Position numbers and translations under genes: made by a program
The notes under the pieces: generated by a model
Seen by the model: only the letters and a program-made list of their open reading frames with translations
What the model was told of the DNA's origin: nothing
Databases searched by the model: none
NCBI GenBank assembly: GCA_029982755.1
Contig: JARRBR010000002.1
Span: forward strand, 1-64,000
Length of the DNA stretch: 64,000 nt
Direction: 5' to 3'
DNA from: Rhodocyclaceae bacterium
Lineage (GTDB): Bacteria; Pseudomonadota; Gammaproteobacteria; Burkholderiales; Rhodocyclaceae
Part shown: in pieces, positions 63,714 to 64,000 of the stretch
Numbering within the stretch: the first letter of the stretch is position 1
How the letters are laid out: every line of letters starts with the position of its first letter

Positions 63714-64000
63714 ATGACGACATCCCTCCAGTCCGCAGTCGATGAGGTCATCACCGGCCGCTACTCTTGCCGCGCCTTCCTGCCGCAACCGGTGGCGCGG
63801 GAAACGGTCGCCGAGATCCTGTCGGTGGCCGCGCGCGCGCCCTCGGGCACCAACATCCAGCCCTGGAAAGCCTGGGTATTGAGCGGCGACACCAGGGCCC
63901 GGGTCAGCGAGCGCCTGCTCGCTGCCTTCGACGATCCGGAGGAGGCGGCGACGCACTCGGACCCGTACCAGTACTACCCGAAACAGTGGGTTTCGCCCTA
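63714..64000 (+). CDS. Nitroreductase family protein, 5' part only
   Basis: The visible 95 residues begin with a short helix and ITGRYSCRAFLPQPV, then LSVAARAPSGTNIQPWKAWV, the FMN-binding region of nitroreductases. GAAAGG stands 6 bases before ATG 63714. The gene runs beyond the window. The 204 bases between it and mfd hold the divergent promoters; no gene is visible in them. Confidence 0.88.
   Translation, partial: MTTSLQSAVDEVITGRYSCRAFLPQPVARETVAEILSVAARAPSGTNIQPWKAWVLSGDTRARVSERLLAAFDDPEEAATHSDPYQYYPKQWVSP

Overview
The window is GC-rich, densely coded bacterial chromosome. The gene set (minCDE, mfd, tex, selU/selD, serB, a Pat-like acetyltransferase, an arsJ-type arsenic cluster) and the protein sequences point to a betaproteobacterium, most likely Rhodocyclales of the Thauera/Azoarcus kind. 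That placement is inference from protein character, not from a database search.

Layout. Positions 1-869 hold no recognisable gene and may be the end of an older island. tRNA-Cys and tRNA-Gly follow, then a phosphodiesterase gene and a DUF1178 gene. At 2981 a tRNA-Leu(UAA) gene starts but is cut in its anticodon loop by an integrated element of about 10 kb (3011-13088). The 3' half of the same tRNA gene lies on the far side at 13080-13134. The element carries a tyrosine integrase, an AlpA-like excisionase, a RadC-like protein, a P-loop replication-type ATPase followed by iteron-like repeats, a terminase small subunit, a capsid-like protein, a lone FtsH-type peptidase domain, several small unknown genes, an array of hairpins and a complete tRNA-Leu(UAA) gene with its own host-like promoter. 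It lacks a large terminase, portal and tail genes. I read it as a phage satellite that breaks an essential-type tRNA gene on entry and brings a replacement. This is the most striking system in the window.

From 13190 the ordinary chromosome resumes. It begins with a minus-strand signalling block: a response regulator, a periplasmic binding protein, a three-PAS hybrid-sensing histidine kinase, an HD-GYP protein and a receiver protein with a degenerate Hpt domain. A second HD-GYP gene and another histidine kinase follow. Next come minE-minD-minC, an Hsp33 homologue without its zinc cysteines, a YffB/ArsC-like protein, Tex, a hexose-6-phosphate mutarotase and a Pat-like acyl-CoA synthetase/acetyltransferase. 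Then a methyltransferase, divergent selU and selD, divergent and overlapping tesA and ybbA, serB-aroG, a CIA30-lipocalin pair, an ATP-grasp-like protein and a secreted metallo-beta-lactamase-fold protein.

From about 43.1 to 48.6 kb lies an arsenic operon that combines two routes. GAPDH plus ArsJ handle arsenate as 1-arseno-3-phosphoglycerate. Two unrelated arsenate reductases plus Acr3 handle it as arsenite. ArsR and ArsH complete the set. An ECF sigma factor, a P-type cation ATPase and an ArsP/DUF318 permease with a CxxC thioredoxin-like partner follow. The window closes with an OsmC-YcaO fusion, Tag, a LysE exporter, an M48 lipoprotein peptidase with repeats, CorA, Mfd and the start of a nitroreductase gene.
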